From positions 1 to 38,137 of the forward strand of contig JAPOVY010000100.1 of NCBI GenBank assembly GCA_026707905.1: DNA of 38,137 nt, read 5' to 3'. Source of the stretch: Gammaproteobacteria bacterium. Lineage in GTDB: Bacteria > Pseudomonadota > Gammaproteobacteria > Pseudomonadales > Azotimanducaceae. Below are positions 1 to 7,555 of the stretch, in pieces. How positions within the stretch are numbered: the first letter of the stretch is position 1; each line of letters opens with the position of its first letter. The notes beneath the pieces were generated by a model. It had not been told where the DNA came from and ran no database searches. It worked only from the letters and a program-made list of their open reading frames with translations. Position numbers and translations under genes: made by a program.

Positions 1-129
1 CGCGTTGAGAACATAGCGCGAGCGATTCGTACGGTTGTTCCGACACACTTAGCGGATTCTGAGTTATTTGACTTTCGCGTACTTGAAGAGTCGGTTGACT
101 TAGATCCGATTCGGCAGCTTGTAATCTAG
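1..129 (+). CDS. C-terminal fragment of an unrecognised protein
   Basis: An open frame runs from the first base of the window to a TAG at 127-129 and gives 42 residues ending in DLDPIRQLVI. The upstream part of the gene is outside the window. The codon pattern resembles the neighbouring genes and the frame has no stop, so it is probably the real end of a gene, but I do not recognise the family. It is followed by an 87-base gap and then the yheU-like gene on the same strand. Confidence 0.5.
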   Translation, partial: RVENIARAIRTVVPTHLADSELFDFRVLEESVDLDPIRQLVI

Positions 130-216
130 CGAATGTGCGGTTGTGCACGATGTTCTTGTAAGCAAGCCTTCTCAGGGTTCGAATTCATCGTCAACCTCAC
201 GTAGACCGGAATACGC

Positions 217-450
217 TTGAAGGTTTCTCACAAACTATTGTCCGTAGACGCACTACAAGCCCTGCTAGACGAATTTATCACGCGGGACAGCGTGGTCTGG
301 GATGGGACACTCGACCAAAAGCGCAAACGCTTACTCGACGCGCTCGAAAAGGAGCAGGCGTTCATCGTATATGACGAAGATTCGAGCTCGACCCACATAC
401 TCACCGCGGAAGAGTTTGCCACAAACCAAGCTCAATCAGACAAACGATAG
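217..450 (+). CDS. YheU-like small protein (UPF0270 family)
   Basis: This 77-residue protein has the layout of the YheU/UPF0270 family: an N-terminal helix with the pattern LQALLDEFITRD (about residues 13-24), a middle helix, and the segment AFIVYDEDSSSTHIL (about 48-62), matching the family's EAVIVYDE-like strand. The biochemical role of the family is unknown. The start is TTG at 217; it gives the same N-terminal length as known members, and no ATG is available in frame. Only 14 bases separate its stop from ccmA, so it may be co-transcribed with the ccm genes. The family call is from motif recall, not a search. Confidence 0.65.
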   Translation: MKVSHKLLSVDALQALLDEFITRDSVVWDGTLDQKRKRLLDALEKEQAFIVYDEDSSSTHILTAEEFATNQAQSDKR

Positions 451-464
451 ACGAGCGTCGTCGA

Positions 465-1070
465 TTGGCCCAAGTTAATTCGTCTACTCTACTTCAAGTA
501 TCTGGACTCGAAATAGAGGTTGCAGAGCGACCACTGCTCACGAACTTCAATCTGAACGTAGAACCGGGTGCACTGATCGAGATCAAAGGACCAAACGGTA
601 GTGGAAAGACAACTCTCCTGAGACATTTGGCGGGGATTCGTCGCGCTCACAAAGGATCAATCGATTTCCGAGATCACAGCTTCGCATACGTAGGGCAGAA
701 AACAGGATTGAATGTCTCGTTGACTGTCTATGAGAACCTCCGTTGGCTCACGCGGAATGCTGACAGAAATACATCGGAGCTCGAACTGATTCGCGCCTTA
801 TCAGATCTGGGGCTGAAGTCTCGGCGGGACACGCTCGTTGGCGCATTGTCCGCAGGGCAAGTACGGCGTTGTGGACTCGCAAGTTTGCTTGCGCTCGATG
901 CAAATATTTGGTTACTCGACGAACCTTTGACATCATTGGACGAATCGGCGATCGACTGGCTCAAAGGTGCAATTACGTCTCAACGAGCCACGAATGGTGC
1001 CGCAATAGTTGCTACGCATGCAACGCTCGGGTTACCGGAAACGGTAACTATCGATCTCAATGTGTCATGA
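465..1070 (+). CDS. ccmA: CcmA, ATP-binding subunit of the CcmAB(CD) heme-handling ABC transporter
   Basis: CcmA is the cytoplasmic ATPase of System I cytochrome c maturation; ATP hydrolysis by CcmAB releases holo-CcmE from CcmC in the membrane. The 201 residues contain a Walker A motif GPNGSGKTT (about residues 40-48), an ABC signature region LSAGQVRRCGLA (about 128-139), Walker B IWLLDEPLTSLD (about 149-160) and a switch histidine in ATHATLG. The length is normal for CcmA, one of the shortest ABC ATPases. The start is TTG at 465. The frame has no internal methionine at all, so a non-ATG start is forced. Its stop overlaps the ccmB start in an ATGA junction. Confidence 0.95.
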   Translation: MAQVNSSTLLQVSGLEIEVAERPLLTNFNLNVEPGALIEIKGPNGSGKTTLLRHLAGIRRAHKGSIDFRDHSFAYVGQKTGLNVSLTVYENLRWLTRNADRNTSELELIRALSDLGLKSRRDTLVGALSAGQVRRCGLASLLALDANIWLLDEPLTSLDESAIDWLKGAITSQRATNGAAIVATHATLGLPETVTIDLNVS

Positions 1071-1738
1071 ATGCGTTCGTAATCGCGTTCAATCGGACGA
1101 TGCGAGTAGGTTGGCGACATCCGCTTGACAGCCTTAACCCTATGGCATTCTTCATTATCGTCACGTCTTTGATTTCGATTACGGTAGAAGGAGAATCGCT
1201 AACAACCGGGAATAGCCTCGCGGTCGCGGTGCTTTGGGTGGTCCTTCTACTTTCGACCATGATGGCATCGGGTAGCGCATACGCGCAGGACTATGAGGAT
1301 GGCTCGCTAGAACAGATGGTCGCGCAAAACCAGTCGTTGTACGCGAGCGTGCATGGCTCCGTCGCTGCACGCTGGTTTCTGAGCGCAGTTCCTATCGTAG
1401 CGCTTGTACCGCTCGGTGCGTGGATGTTGGACCTCGACACTGAGGTATGGTGGATATTGTTTATGACCTTGATCCCGGGATCGATCGTCTTTACGCTGTT
1501 CGGCGTTCTGGGAGCAACGCTAACTCTCGGTGTAGGTAGAAACGGTGTGTTACTCGCACTTCTGGTATTACCTCTGTATGTGCCGGTTTTGTTGTTGGGT
1601 GTTGGTGCATGTCAACGCAGTGTTAATCAGGAACCGTTTGAGTTTGCATTGATAGGTATATACGCGATTGCTATGGCAGCGATTACGTTTTTGCCGTTTG
1701 CGATCGCAGCACTATTACGCGTGAGCCAGGAGTACTGA
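1067..1738 (+). CDS. ccmB: CcmB, membrane subunit of the cytochrome c maturation ABC transporter
   Basis: This 223-residue, very hydrophobic protein has about six membrane segments and starts MNAFVIAFNRTMRVGWRH, the typical CcmB opening with a short amphipathic stretch. The segment DYEDGSLEQM (about residues 75-84) corresponds to the family's conserved E/D-DG-LEQL loop, which in other members contacts the ATPase. I chose the ATG at 1067, overlapping the ccmA stop (ATGA); the frame is open further upstream, to 869, but that extension lies inside ccmA and has no family resemblance. CcmB works with CcmA, CcmC and CcmD in heme delivery to CcmE. Confidence 0.92.
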   Translation: MNAFVIAFNRTMRVGWRHPLDSLNPMAFFIIVTSLISITVEGESLTTGNSLAVAVLWVVLLLSTMMASGSAYAQDYEDGSLEQMVAQNQSLYASVHGSVAARWFLSAVPIVALVPLGAWMLDLDTEVWWILFMTLIPGSIVFTLFGVLGATLTLGVGRNGVLLALLVLPLYVPVLLLGVGACQRSVNQEPFEFALIGIYAIAMAAITFLPFAIAALLRVSQEY

Positions 1739-1739
1739 T

Positions 1740-2486
1740 TTGAACTGGCTCGCACGGTCATTCCACAAAATGGGATCTCCGCCGTTTTTCTATCGAGGCG
1801 CTAAGGTATGGGTTTTCTGGCTATATGTCATCGGCCTCTTAGTACTACTCGTTGGTACGGTATGGGGCCTCGCTTTCGCACCGGCAGATCGATTGCAAGG
1901 AGATAGCTTCCGAATTATTTATCTGCATGTACCGACCGCACATCTGTCGCAGCTGATCTATATCGCGATCGCCGTCGCTGGTTTCGTGTACTTGGTATGG
2001 CGTATGAAAATGGCAGATGTGTTCATCGTTTCCGCCGTCTGGCTCGGCGCTTGGCTCACAGCATTTGCGTTGTTCAGCGGCATCGTCTGGGGTATTCCGA
2101 CGTGGGGAACAGGATGGGTTTGGGATGCGCGTACGACATCGGTGTTGATTCAACTGTTTCTGTTTCTTGGATTGATAGCGCTGAGGACCGCAATTCCGAA
2201 CTCGCAACGCGGGGCATTGGCTGTCGCAGTGTTAGCGATCGTCGGTGTGATCAACATTCCGATCATCAAGTATTCCGTCGATTGGTTTACGACGTTACAT
2301 CAACCTGCCTCAATCCAAATCGGGAATCCCATCAGCATCGATCCATCAATGTTGTGGCCATTGCTCGTCAACACGATTGGTCTGTATGCACTTGCGGCGG
2401 GAGTCATCCTGTATTACATGCGTATCAACGTGCTGCGTCGCGAAAGAAACAGCGAGTGGGCACGTGACACAGTTGATATTTCCTAA
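1740..2486 (+). CDS. ccmC: CcmC, heme-handling membrane protein
   Basis: CcmC loads heme onto the periplasmic chaperone CcmE. The 248 residues form about six membrane helices and contain the two conserved external histidines, H63 in YLHVPTAHLSQ and H187 in TTLHQPASI, which are the expected axial heme ligands, plus the tryptophan-rich WWD motif at about 122-131. That motif reads WGTGWVWDAR; the usual form has an aromatic residue (W or F) at the fourth position, so the glycine is unusual. The start is TTG at 1740, one base after the ccmB stop. CcmD follows after 17 bases. Confidence 0.94.
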   Translation: MNWLARSFHKMGSPPFFYRGAKVWVFWLYVIGLLVLLVGTVWGLAFAPADRLQGDSFRIIYLHVPTAHLSQLIYIAIAVAGFVYLVWRMKMADVFIVSAVWLGAWLTAFALFSGIVWGIPTWGTGWVWDARTTSVLIQLFLFLGLIALRTAIPNSQRGALAVAVLAIVGVINIPIIKYSVDWFTTLHQPASIQIGNPISIDPSMLWPLLVNTIGLYALAAGVILYYMRINVLRRERNSEWARDTVDIS

Positions 2487-2503
2487 CGAGGAAGATTAGC
2501 TTG

Positions 2504-2662
2504 ATGGAATGGTTTGAAATGGGCGGCTACGCAACGTATGTGTGGCCGGTTTTTGGTACCGCTTTCTTACTTGTGATTGGTATTGCGCTTGCGCCTCGAT
2601 TACAACATAGACGCCTGATTAAAGAGCTCCGGGTCGAAAGGCAGATCGATTCCGAGGATTAG
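2504..2662 (+). CDS. ccmD: CcmD, small heme exporter accessory protein
   Basis: This 52-residue protein, below the usual ORF length cut-off, begins MEWFEMGGYATYVWPVFG. The MGGY-x-x-YVWP core is the CcmD hallmark and leads into one membrane helix (about residues 13-30) and a charged cytoplasmic tail rich in R, K and E. CcmD helps release holo-CcmE from the CcmABC complex. I used the ATG at 2504; an in-frame TTG at 2501 is possible. It ends at a TAG at 2660-2662 that overlaps the tail of the reverse-strand PhyH gene by four bases. The expected next gene, ccmE, is displaced by about 2 kb. Confidence 0.9.
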   Translation: MEWFEMGGYATYVWPVFGTAFLLVIGIALAPRLQHRRLIKELRVERQIDSED

Positions 2663-3540
2663 GTACCGTTATTCGCGTTCGGTTGTCTCACTTTCGCTTC
2701 CTTGCGAGCGGTTTCGCGGTGTTCATAGATTCGCCGTGTTGGGGCAATGAGATAGTCGATGGATAGATCTGTGTAGTTCGCATTTGAATCGACGGTATGT
2801 CCTTCAAGTGCATCTTCGCAACCTACCTGAAAATCTAGCTTCCCACGAACTGGCAGACGCCCGTCGCTGACGATCAAGGCGATCATGTGGCGAGGCCGGC
2901 TCGATTGATTTGGAACGCCGCGATGCCAGAGTCTCGTGTCACGAATCAGTACGTCGCCAACGCGAGTTTCAGCTTGAATAGGACCTTCAATTGCCCGACG
3001 GTGAGCTTCTAGTTCCGCCGGCACACTTGGACCACCTTCTGGTGGTCGTACAAGGTGTGATCCTGGCCATATTTCAATCGCCCCATTTCCCTTGTTCATC
3101 GGACCAGGTGGTATATCGACGACAACACTGGAGATTGGCGAAACGGGGTCGGGTTCGAGTGTTGCATGTCGACCGTCCATGTGCAGCCTTTGCGTTGTGC
3201 TGCCAGGACAATTGGTGTTGCCGTTGTAAAAAGTCAGTCTTGGTCGGTGTTCGTAGAGTCGGTTACAGATGCGATTGACGAATCTGTTCATCGCTATGTC
3301 CGCGAACACATAGTCCTTCGAGACAGGCGGACCTTGCTGCAGGTGGCCTAACTCCCGAGGGTTACCGCCGATGGATTCGCAGTATGTGAGCAGTTCTTCG
3401 GTGTCGCGATCCATGCGTTCGCGTAGTACCTTCAAGGGTTCACTGGCCACCGCTTCTTCTACGATCACGAAACCCCATTTGCGTAAAGCGTTGACTGCGG
3501 CTTCGCTGTCTGTTGCGTGAACGCGAGTGCTAATGGACAC
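2659..3540 (-). CDS. PhyH (phytanoyl-CoA dioxygenase) family Fe(II)/2-oxoglutarate oxygenase
   Basis: This 293-residue protein fits the PhyH family of non-heme iron, 2-oxoglutarate-dependent oxygenases. The metal triad is visible as H120 and D122 in LHMDGRH and H206 in DTRLWHRGVPN; R215 or R217 just after it (SSRPRHM) is the likely 2-oxoglutarate anchor. The strand NGAIEIWPGSH (about 152-162) is the family's G-x-(L/I)-x-x-x-PGSH element. The start is a GTG at 3540 with only weak ribosome-binding sequence. The substrate cannot be read from the sequence: PhyH proteins act on lipids, small natural products or modified amino acids. It lies antiparallel to the ccm genes, with its last four bases overlapping ccmD, and looks inserted there. 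Confidence 0.85.
   Translation of the reverse strand: MSISTRVHATDSEAAVNALRKWGFVIVEEAVASEPLKVLRERMDRDTEELLTYCESIGGNPRELGHLQQGPPVSKDYVFADIAMNRFVNRICNRLYEHRPRLTFYNGNTNCPGSTTQRLHMDGRHATLEPDPVSPISSVVVDIPPGPMNKGNGAIEIWPGSHLVRPPEGGPSVPAELEAHRRAIEGPIQAETRVGDVLIRDTRLWHRGVPNQSSRPRHMIALIVSDGRLPVRGKLDFQVGCEDALEGHTVDSNANYTDLSIDYLIAPTRRIYEHRETARKEAKVRQPNANNGT
2663..2672. repeat. Left copy of a 10-base direct repeat bounding the PhyH/toxin-antitoxin block
   Basis: GTACCGTTAT lies immediately after the ccmD stop codon and recurs exactly at 4362-4371, on the ccmE side of the interrupting block. It also encodes part of the C-terminus of the reverse-strand PhyH gene. Its position at the boundary suggests a target duplication or recombination scar, but ten bases is short and chance is possible. 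Confidence 0.4.
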
Positions 3541-3648
3541 GTCTCACTGTTCTGCTGATGAATTCGAAAAGTCTACCACTATGTTCCAAGTGATTTGTAA
3601 ACCGAACTAAAGATGGCAGCATGAAACGCTTCTTCGGTTTAGACAGAT

Positions 3649-4044
3649 TTACCTCAAGAACGGGTTGACGATCGTAAGTCCGTTGATTCGACGCCCAGCT
3701 TGTAGATCTTCGCTTAATAACTGCGTGCAACCGGCTTGCAGCGCGGATGAAATAATGAGAGCATCATAGAAGTTGAACCCATGTTCTCCCGCAAGCTGAA
3801 CAGCCTTGGTATGCGTTGCCATATCGATTGGTAGAACGTTGTCTACAGCGCTCTTTACATCTTGAAGTGCTTCAACGATTTCGTTCCAACTCACGCGAAA
3901 CTTTCGGTTCATTACATTCGTGAATTCGTTCAGCACTTGGACGCTTATCACACCGCCTTCTATAACGAGCTCCCGTGCGCGTTCCCCCTTTGCGTCTTTC
4001 CCTTGCGCGTAGACCAGCACGTTCGTGTCGAGAAACATTGTCAT
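3649..4044 (-). CDS. PIN-domain ribonuclease toxin (VapC-like)
   Basis: This 131-residue PIN-domain protein begins MTMFLDTNVLVYAQ. The four acidic residues of the magnesium site are present: D6 (FLDTNV), E40 (VLNEFTNV), D94 (FNFYDALI) and D113 (LLSEDLQ). VapC toxins cleave specific RNAs such as initiator tRNA or rRNA loops when their antitoxin is lost. It overlaps the upstream AbrB-type antitoxin gene by four bases (ATGA), the usual translationally coupled toxin-antitoxin arrangement. All catalytic acids are intact, so it is likely functional. The RNA target cannot be inferred. Confidence 0.88.
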   Translation of the reverse strand: MTMFLDTNVLVYAQGKDAKGERARELVIEGGVISVQVLNEFTNVMNRKFRVSWNEIVEALQDVKSAVDNVLPIDMATHTKAVQLAGEHGFNFYDALIISSALQAGCTQLLSEDLQAGRRINGLTIVNPFLR

Positions 4045-4271
4045 CGAGCGTTAGCCTCGTCGCGATCGAACGTATAGTCGCGGGGTATAGCGAGTGCCCG
4101 TTTACGCATCCGCTCAACCGCTCTTTCCCTTGTCCTGTCCCTTGCAACGACAATGCGGTCTGTTCTGGCAGAAAGGACATCAAGCCTATCTCCTGATTTC
4201 AAACCAAGTTCGTCTACCAACGACTTAGGTAACCGCACCGCTAAACTGTTTCCCCATTTCGCTACTTTCAT
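4041..4271 (-). CDS. AbrB/MazE-fold antitoxin partner of the PIN toxin
   Basis: The 76 residues open with MKVAKWGNSLAVRLPKSLVD, the classic SpoVT-AbrB/MazE swapped-hairpin DNA-binding domain, followed by LGLKSGDRLDVL. The C-terminal half (about residues 45-76) is charged and probably disordered until it wraps the toxin. It is the first gene of a two-gene reverse-strand operon and overlaps the toxin start by four bases. Such antitoxins repress their own promoter; the AT-rich stretch just upstream (about 4284-4314), with repeated GATAT and an inverted TTTAA/TTAAA pair, is the likely operator region. Confidence 0.87.
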   Translation of the reverse strand: MKVAKWGNSLAVRLPKSLVDELGLKSGDRLDVLSARTDRIVVARDRTRERAVERMRKRALAIPRDYTFDRDEANAR

Positions 4272-4280
4272 GATCGACTC

Positions 4281-4314
4281 AATGATATACAGTGTTTTAA
4301 GATATTATTTTAAA
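4281..4314 (-). promoter_or_regulatory. Candidate promoter/operator of the antitoxin-toxin operon
   Basis: This short stretch just upstream of the antitoxin start is far more AT-rich than its surroundings. It holds an inverted pair TTTAA (4296-4300) and TTAAA (4310-4314) and two GATAT copies 17 bases apart (4284 and 4301). AbrB/MazE-type antitoxins usually bind imperfect repeats overlapping their promoter, so this is the natural site. No clear -35/-10 pair stands out. Confidence 0.3.
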
Positions 4315-4361
4315 TGGAAGTTCGCCCGGATACGATGTTAGAGACGACTCAATCGTAGAAA

Positions 4362-4371
4362 GTACCGTTAT
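4362..4371. repeat. Right copy of the 10-base direct repeat bounding the PhyH/toxin-antitoxin block
   Basis: GTACCGTTAT, identical to 2663-2672 in the same orientation, lies between the antitoxin promoter and ccmE. The two copies enclose the PhyH gene and the toxin-antitoxin pair and nothing else. Confidence 0.4.
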
Positions 4372-4623
4372 CATGCTCACTTTCTCGGTCCATTGGATCC
4401 TTCTTTTCGCCGCCTTGTGCTTATGCGCGTGTTCTTTGTCAATTTATGGTACCCAAGAGGAGAATTCGCGCCCTTAGTTCGACGAGAGGGAGTCGAAAGC
4501 TTGTCAATGGACAAGGTATCGTTTGATGTTACGATTTTGGCATCATTTACCTTCACCGTTCGATGAGAAGTAACCACGTTCCCTTTGATCTGACGGCTCC
4601 TCGGCCTTTCTCTGTTCATTCTG

Positions 4624-5061
4624 GTGAATCGAAGAGTGAATCGCGTTAGAAAACGACGCTTAGGTGTCGCACTTTTTGTGTTCTTTGGGTCAAGTACGAC
4701 GCTGGGATTGGCGTTCTACGCCATGCAACAAAATCTTGAGTTTTTCTATCTTCCAGACCGCGTCGTAAGTGGGGAAGCGCCAACCGGAAAGACTATTCGT
4801 GCAGGCGGAATGGTTGTGGAAGGGAGTATTGATCGTAGCAACGAGGATTTGTCCGTTCGCTTCGAATTAAGTGACATGGCAGGTTCGAGTTTTCCGGTAG
4901 TCTATGAAGGCTTGCTGCCAAACCTATTCGTTGAAGGGCAGGGCGCTATCGTCTCGGGAACTCTTGACGAAAGCGGCTTGTTCTATGCCGATCAGGTACT
5001 CGCCAAGCACGACGAAAACTATATGCCGCCTGAACTTGCTCATCTTCACACCACGGAATGA
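4624..5061 (+). CDS. ccmE: CcmE, periplasmic heme chaperone
   Basis: CcmE covalently carries heme from CcmC to the CcmF/H lyase. The 145 residues comprise a basic N-terminus, one membrane anchor (about 12-32) and a periplasmic beta-barrel with the segment GGMVVEGSI and the motif LAKHDENYMPPE near the end. H129 is the residue that forms the covalent heme bond and Y133 the axial ligand by family comparison. The start is GTG at 4624; a second in-frame GTG at 4636 is possible. It overlaps ccmF by four bases (ATGA). Normally it would follow ccmD directly. Confidence 0.93.
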   Translation: MNRRVNRVRKRRLGVALFVFFGSSTTLGLAFYAMQQNLEFFYLPDRVVSGEAPTGKTIRAGGMVVEGSIDRSNEDLSVRFELSDMAGSSFPVVYEGLLPNLFVEGQGAIVSGTLDESGLFYADQVLAKHDENYMPPELAHLHTTE

Positions 5062-6992
5062 TCCCTGAACTAGCGCACTTTTTTTGCGTGCTGGCATTTA
5101 CATCTGCGGTTGCTCTCGCACTTGCTGGCTTCTTGGGTGCAAGACAACGCCATCTAGCCTGGGTAAAAGCAGCGAAACAGATCGCGATAGCCCAATTCCT
5201 GTTTCTCCTATGCTCATTCATATTTCTTGATATTGCATTTCTACTCGACGATTTCACCGTTCAATATGTCGCAGACAACTCGCACACATTATTGCCTTGG
5301 TACTACAAAGCAAGCGCAATGTGGGGAGACCATGAAGGCTCATTCTTACTTTGGACGTTAGTGATGGCAGGCTGGACGGCTGCTGTTGCACTTCGTAGTG
5401 AATCCCTCAGCTTCGACATGCGCGGGTATGTGTTGTCCGTTCTAGGTCTCATCAATGTCGCGTTTCTTCTGTTTTTACTGAGCGCCAGTAATCCGTTCTT
5501 ACGAGCGTTTCCGCTCGAAGTCACTGCTGGGTCGGACATGAATGCGATCCTGCAGGATTTTGGGCATTTGGTGCATCCGCCATTTCTATATCTAGGCTAT
5601 GTTGGATTCTCCGTGGCTTTCGCTTTCGCAGTCGCCGCTTTGCTAACTGGTCGCATCGACGCAGCGTGGGCGCGGTGGTCCCGACCATGGACGAACACGG
5701 CTTGGGCATTGCTGACCGTGGGGATCGCCCTCGGTTCATGGTGGGCTTACTATGAGTTAGGCTGGGGAGGATGGTGGTTCTGGGATCCAGTTGAGAATGC
5801 GTCGTTCATGCCTTGGTTGGCGGGAACCGCGTTGATCCACTCACTCGCCGTGACGGAAAAACGTGGCGCTTTCAAATCCTGGACGGTCTTGCTTGCGCTT
5901 CTGACGTTTACTTTGTGCCTAGTAGGTGCTTTTCTCGTTCGATCGGGTGTGCTAACGAGCGTGCATGCGTTCGCGATTGATCCCGAGCGAGGGATGTATT
6001 TGGCGACCATCGTGGCGCTGGTCGCATGCCTCTCGTTATCACTATATGCGTTCCGTGCGGCACGCTTGCGCTCGCGTATTTCCTATCGTGGAATTTCGCG
6101 GGAGCTATTGCTCTTGGCGAACAACGCGCTACTCACGCTCGCGTTGGCCGTCATTTTTCTATACACGCTTTATCCGTTGTTCTATGAATGGCTCACCGAC
6201 GGTGGACGCGTCTCGCTGGGTCCTCCGTACTTCAATCGCGCATTCGTTCCATTGATGATGCTCCTTGCTGGTTGTTTAGCGTTGGTTCCGATCGCTCGAT
6301 GGAAACGAACCCCGTTGAGTCTCTTTCGCCCATCACTCTATATTCTCGGTGGCGCTTTCGCACTCGGTTTGTTCGTACCGTTGATCTACTCAGGCGCGCT
6401 TCACATCGGCGTAACCGTTTGTATTGCCATAGCTTTGTGGATCCTAAGTACGCATCTCGCCGACATATATCGGAGTCGTCGCAGTTTGACAATGAGTTTT
6501 CTTGGAATGTCGATGGCACACATGGGCTTTGCGATAACGGTGATCGGCGTAACGATCACATCTGGTTTTTCTGTGAGCCAAGACTTACGACTTTCCGTCG
6601 GTGACGAGGTCCGCGTCGGAGACAGGACCTATGTGTTTGAAGATCTTCGCATCGTGAATGGTCCGAACTACGTGGCACATCAAGCTCAATTCGTCGTTGG
6701 TGATGTCAGATTGCTGCCAGAACGACGGCAATATACAACGCGCAATACGGTGACCACAGAAGCCGCGATTCGACCTGGGTTCACAAACGACTTACTCGTC
6801 TCGTTAGGCGAACCCGTCGGTGACGGCGCATGGGCAGTACGCATTCAAGAAAAACCAATGATTCGATGGGTATGGCTAGGCGCCGTCATTGCCGCGATGG
6901 CTGGTTTACTCGCGGTGTTCGACGTGAGATATCGACGACTAAGGCTTCGGGAGGCCCGCCTCGTACAGGAACCTCAGCTTGGCGGCGGATAA
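5058..6992 (+). CDS. ccmF: CcmF, membrane subunit of the System I cytochrome c heme lyase
   Basis: CcmF takes heme from CcmE and, with CcmH and CcmI, attaches it to apocytochrome c. The 644 residues are highly hydrophobic (about 15 membrane segments) and carry the WWD motif GWGGWWFWDPVENASFMPW at about 235-253. Conserved histidines appear in HPPFLYLGYVG (about residue 172) and ALIHS (about 261). The final helix is followed by a short cytoplasmic tail. The length is standard for the family. The ATG start overlaps the ccmE stop, and its own end overlaps the ccmG start by 14 bases, suggesting translational coupling. Confidence 0.96.
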   Translation: MIPELAHFFCVLAFTSAVALALAGFLGARQRHLAWVKAAKQIAIAQFLFLLCSFIFLDIAFLLDDFTVQYVADNSHTLLPWYYKASAMWGDHEGSFLLWTLVMAGWTAAVALRSESLSFDMRGYVLSVLGLINVAFLLFLLSASNPFLRAFPLEVTAGSDMNAILQDFGHLVHPPFLYLGYVGFSVAFAFAVAALLTGRIDAAWARWSRPWTNTAWALLTVGIALGSWWAYYELGWGGWWFWDPVENASFMPWLAGTALIHSLAVTEKRGAFKSWTVLLALLTFTLCLVGAFLVRSGVLTSVHAFAIDPERGMYLATIVALVACLSLSLYAFRAARLRSRISYRGISRELLLLANNALLTLALAVIFLYTLYPLFYEWLTDGGRVSLGPPYFNRAFVPLMMLLAGCLALVPIARWKRTPLSLFRPSLYILGGAFALGLFVPLIYSGALHIGVTVCIAIALWILSTHLADIYRSRRSLTMSFLGMSMAHMGFAITVIGVTITSGFSVSQDLRLSVGDEVRVGDRTYVFEDLRIVNGPNYVAHQAQFVVGDVRLLPERRQYTTRNTVTTEAAIRPGFTNDLLVSLGEPVGDGAWAVRIQEKPMIRWVWLGAVIAAMAGLLAVFDVRYRRLRLREARLVQEPQLGGG

Positions 6993-7548
6993 ACGCACTT
7001 TTGCGCCGCTTCGTATGGCGCTCTGGTTACCTCTGGTCGCGTTTATAGGTTTATGTGCAGTTTTCTTCGCAAGCCTGGAGTTCTCGCCGAGGGCAGAGTT
7101 ACCGTCGCCGTTGATCGACAGACCGTTACCGACATTTTCACTACCCGAACTACACACCGCGTCCGTGCGAACGACGGTCGATCTACCTGATGGACCGTTC
7201 CTATTGAACGTTTGGGCGACATGGTGTTTTCCATGCCGCGAGGAGCATCCAGTGTTAATGGATATTGCTTCGGAAGGCTTCGCGATCGTCGGATTGAATT
7301 ACAAAGACGACGATCCGAAAGCCATCGAGTGGCTGAACAACATAGGTGATCCATATCGGTTGAATCTAGTCGATCGTAACGGTGATTTTGGAATCGACCT
7401 GGGCGTATACGGTGTCCCGGCCACGTATCTGATAGATAGCGAGCGCACAATCCGCTACAAGCATATCGGACCGATTAGTAGCTCTCACTGGCGCGAACAG
7501 CTTGCGCCAATTCTTCGATCGCTTCAGCGTGTCGACGAGCAGGTGTGA
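6979..7548 (+). CDS. ccmG: CcmG (DsbE), thioredoxin-like apocytochrome c reductase
   Basis: CcmG is a membrane-anchored periplasmic thioredoxin that reduces the apocytochrome CXXCH disulfide before heme attachment. The 189 residues have an N-terminal anchor (about 13-32), the segment PSPLIDRPLPTF common to the family, the redox site WATWCFPCREEHP with C83 and C86, and the cis-proline loop GVYGVPATYLID (P147). I chose TTG at 6979 because it supplies positively charged residues before the anchor; an ATG at 7015 would start directly at the hydrophobic segment and is the alternative. It overlaps ccmF by 14 bases. Confidence 0.92.
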   Translation: MAADKRTFAPLRMALWLPLVAFIGLCAVFFASLEFSPRAELPSPLIDRPLPTFSLPELHTASVRTTVDLPDGPFLLNVWATWCFPCREEHPVLMDIASEGFAIVGLNYKDDDPKAIEWLNNIGDPYRLNLVDRNGDFGIDLGVYGVPATYLIDSERTIRYKHIGPISSSHWREQLAPILRSLQRVDEQV

Positions 7549-7555
7549 TTGCGTG

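Larger units (their letters stand above)
4272..4623. other. Intergenic region between the antitoxin gene and ccmE
   Basis: This 352-base stretch lies between two divergent genes. Its left end carries the AT-rich antitoxin control region. The nonamer CGACTCAAT occurs at 4275-4283 and again at 4345-4353, and the right copy of the boundary repeat is at 4362-4371. The rest (about 4372-4623) must contain any promoter for ccmE, but I see no convincing consensus. A reverse-strand open frame of 80 codons (4377-4619) has no recognisable domain and I do not call it. Confidence 0.5.

Noticed and set aside
130-216. Possible tRNA, because of a GGTTCGAATTC T-loop-like sequence at about 177
   Set aside because: The bases flanking the loop do not pair into a five-base T stem, and no acceptor or anticodon arm can be formed around it.
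869-1066. Upstream extension of the ccmB reading frame
   Set aside because: It lies entirely inside ccmA in another frame, is cysteine- and arginine-rich unlike CcmB, and the normal CcmB N-terminus begins at the ATG at 1067.
1997-2467. Long alternative-frame open reading frame within ccmC
   Set aside because: It is a shadow of ccmC: the composition is arginine- and histidine-rich with no domain, and ccmC has clear family motifs throughout.
4377-4619. Reverse-strand open frame of 80 codons between the antitoxin gene and ccmE
   Set aside because: The product is a low-complexity, very basic sequence without a recognisable domain, and it would fill the whole ccmE upstream region. More likely non-coding.
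7502-7555. Upstream extension of ccmH inside ccmG
   Set aside because: It would place a polar stretch before the signal peptide and overlap ccmG heavily; the ATG at 7556 fits the family.
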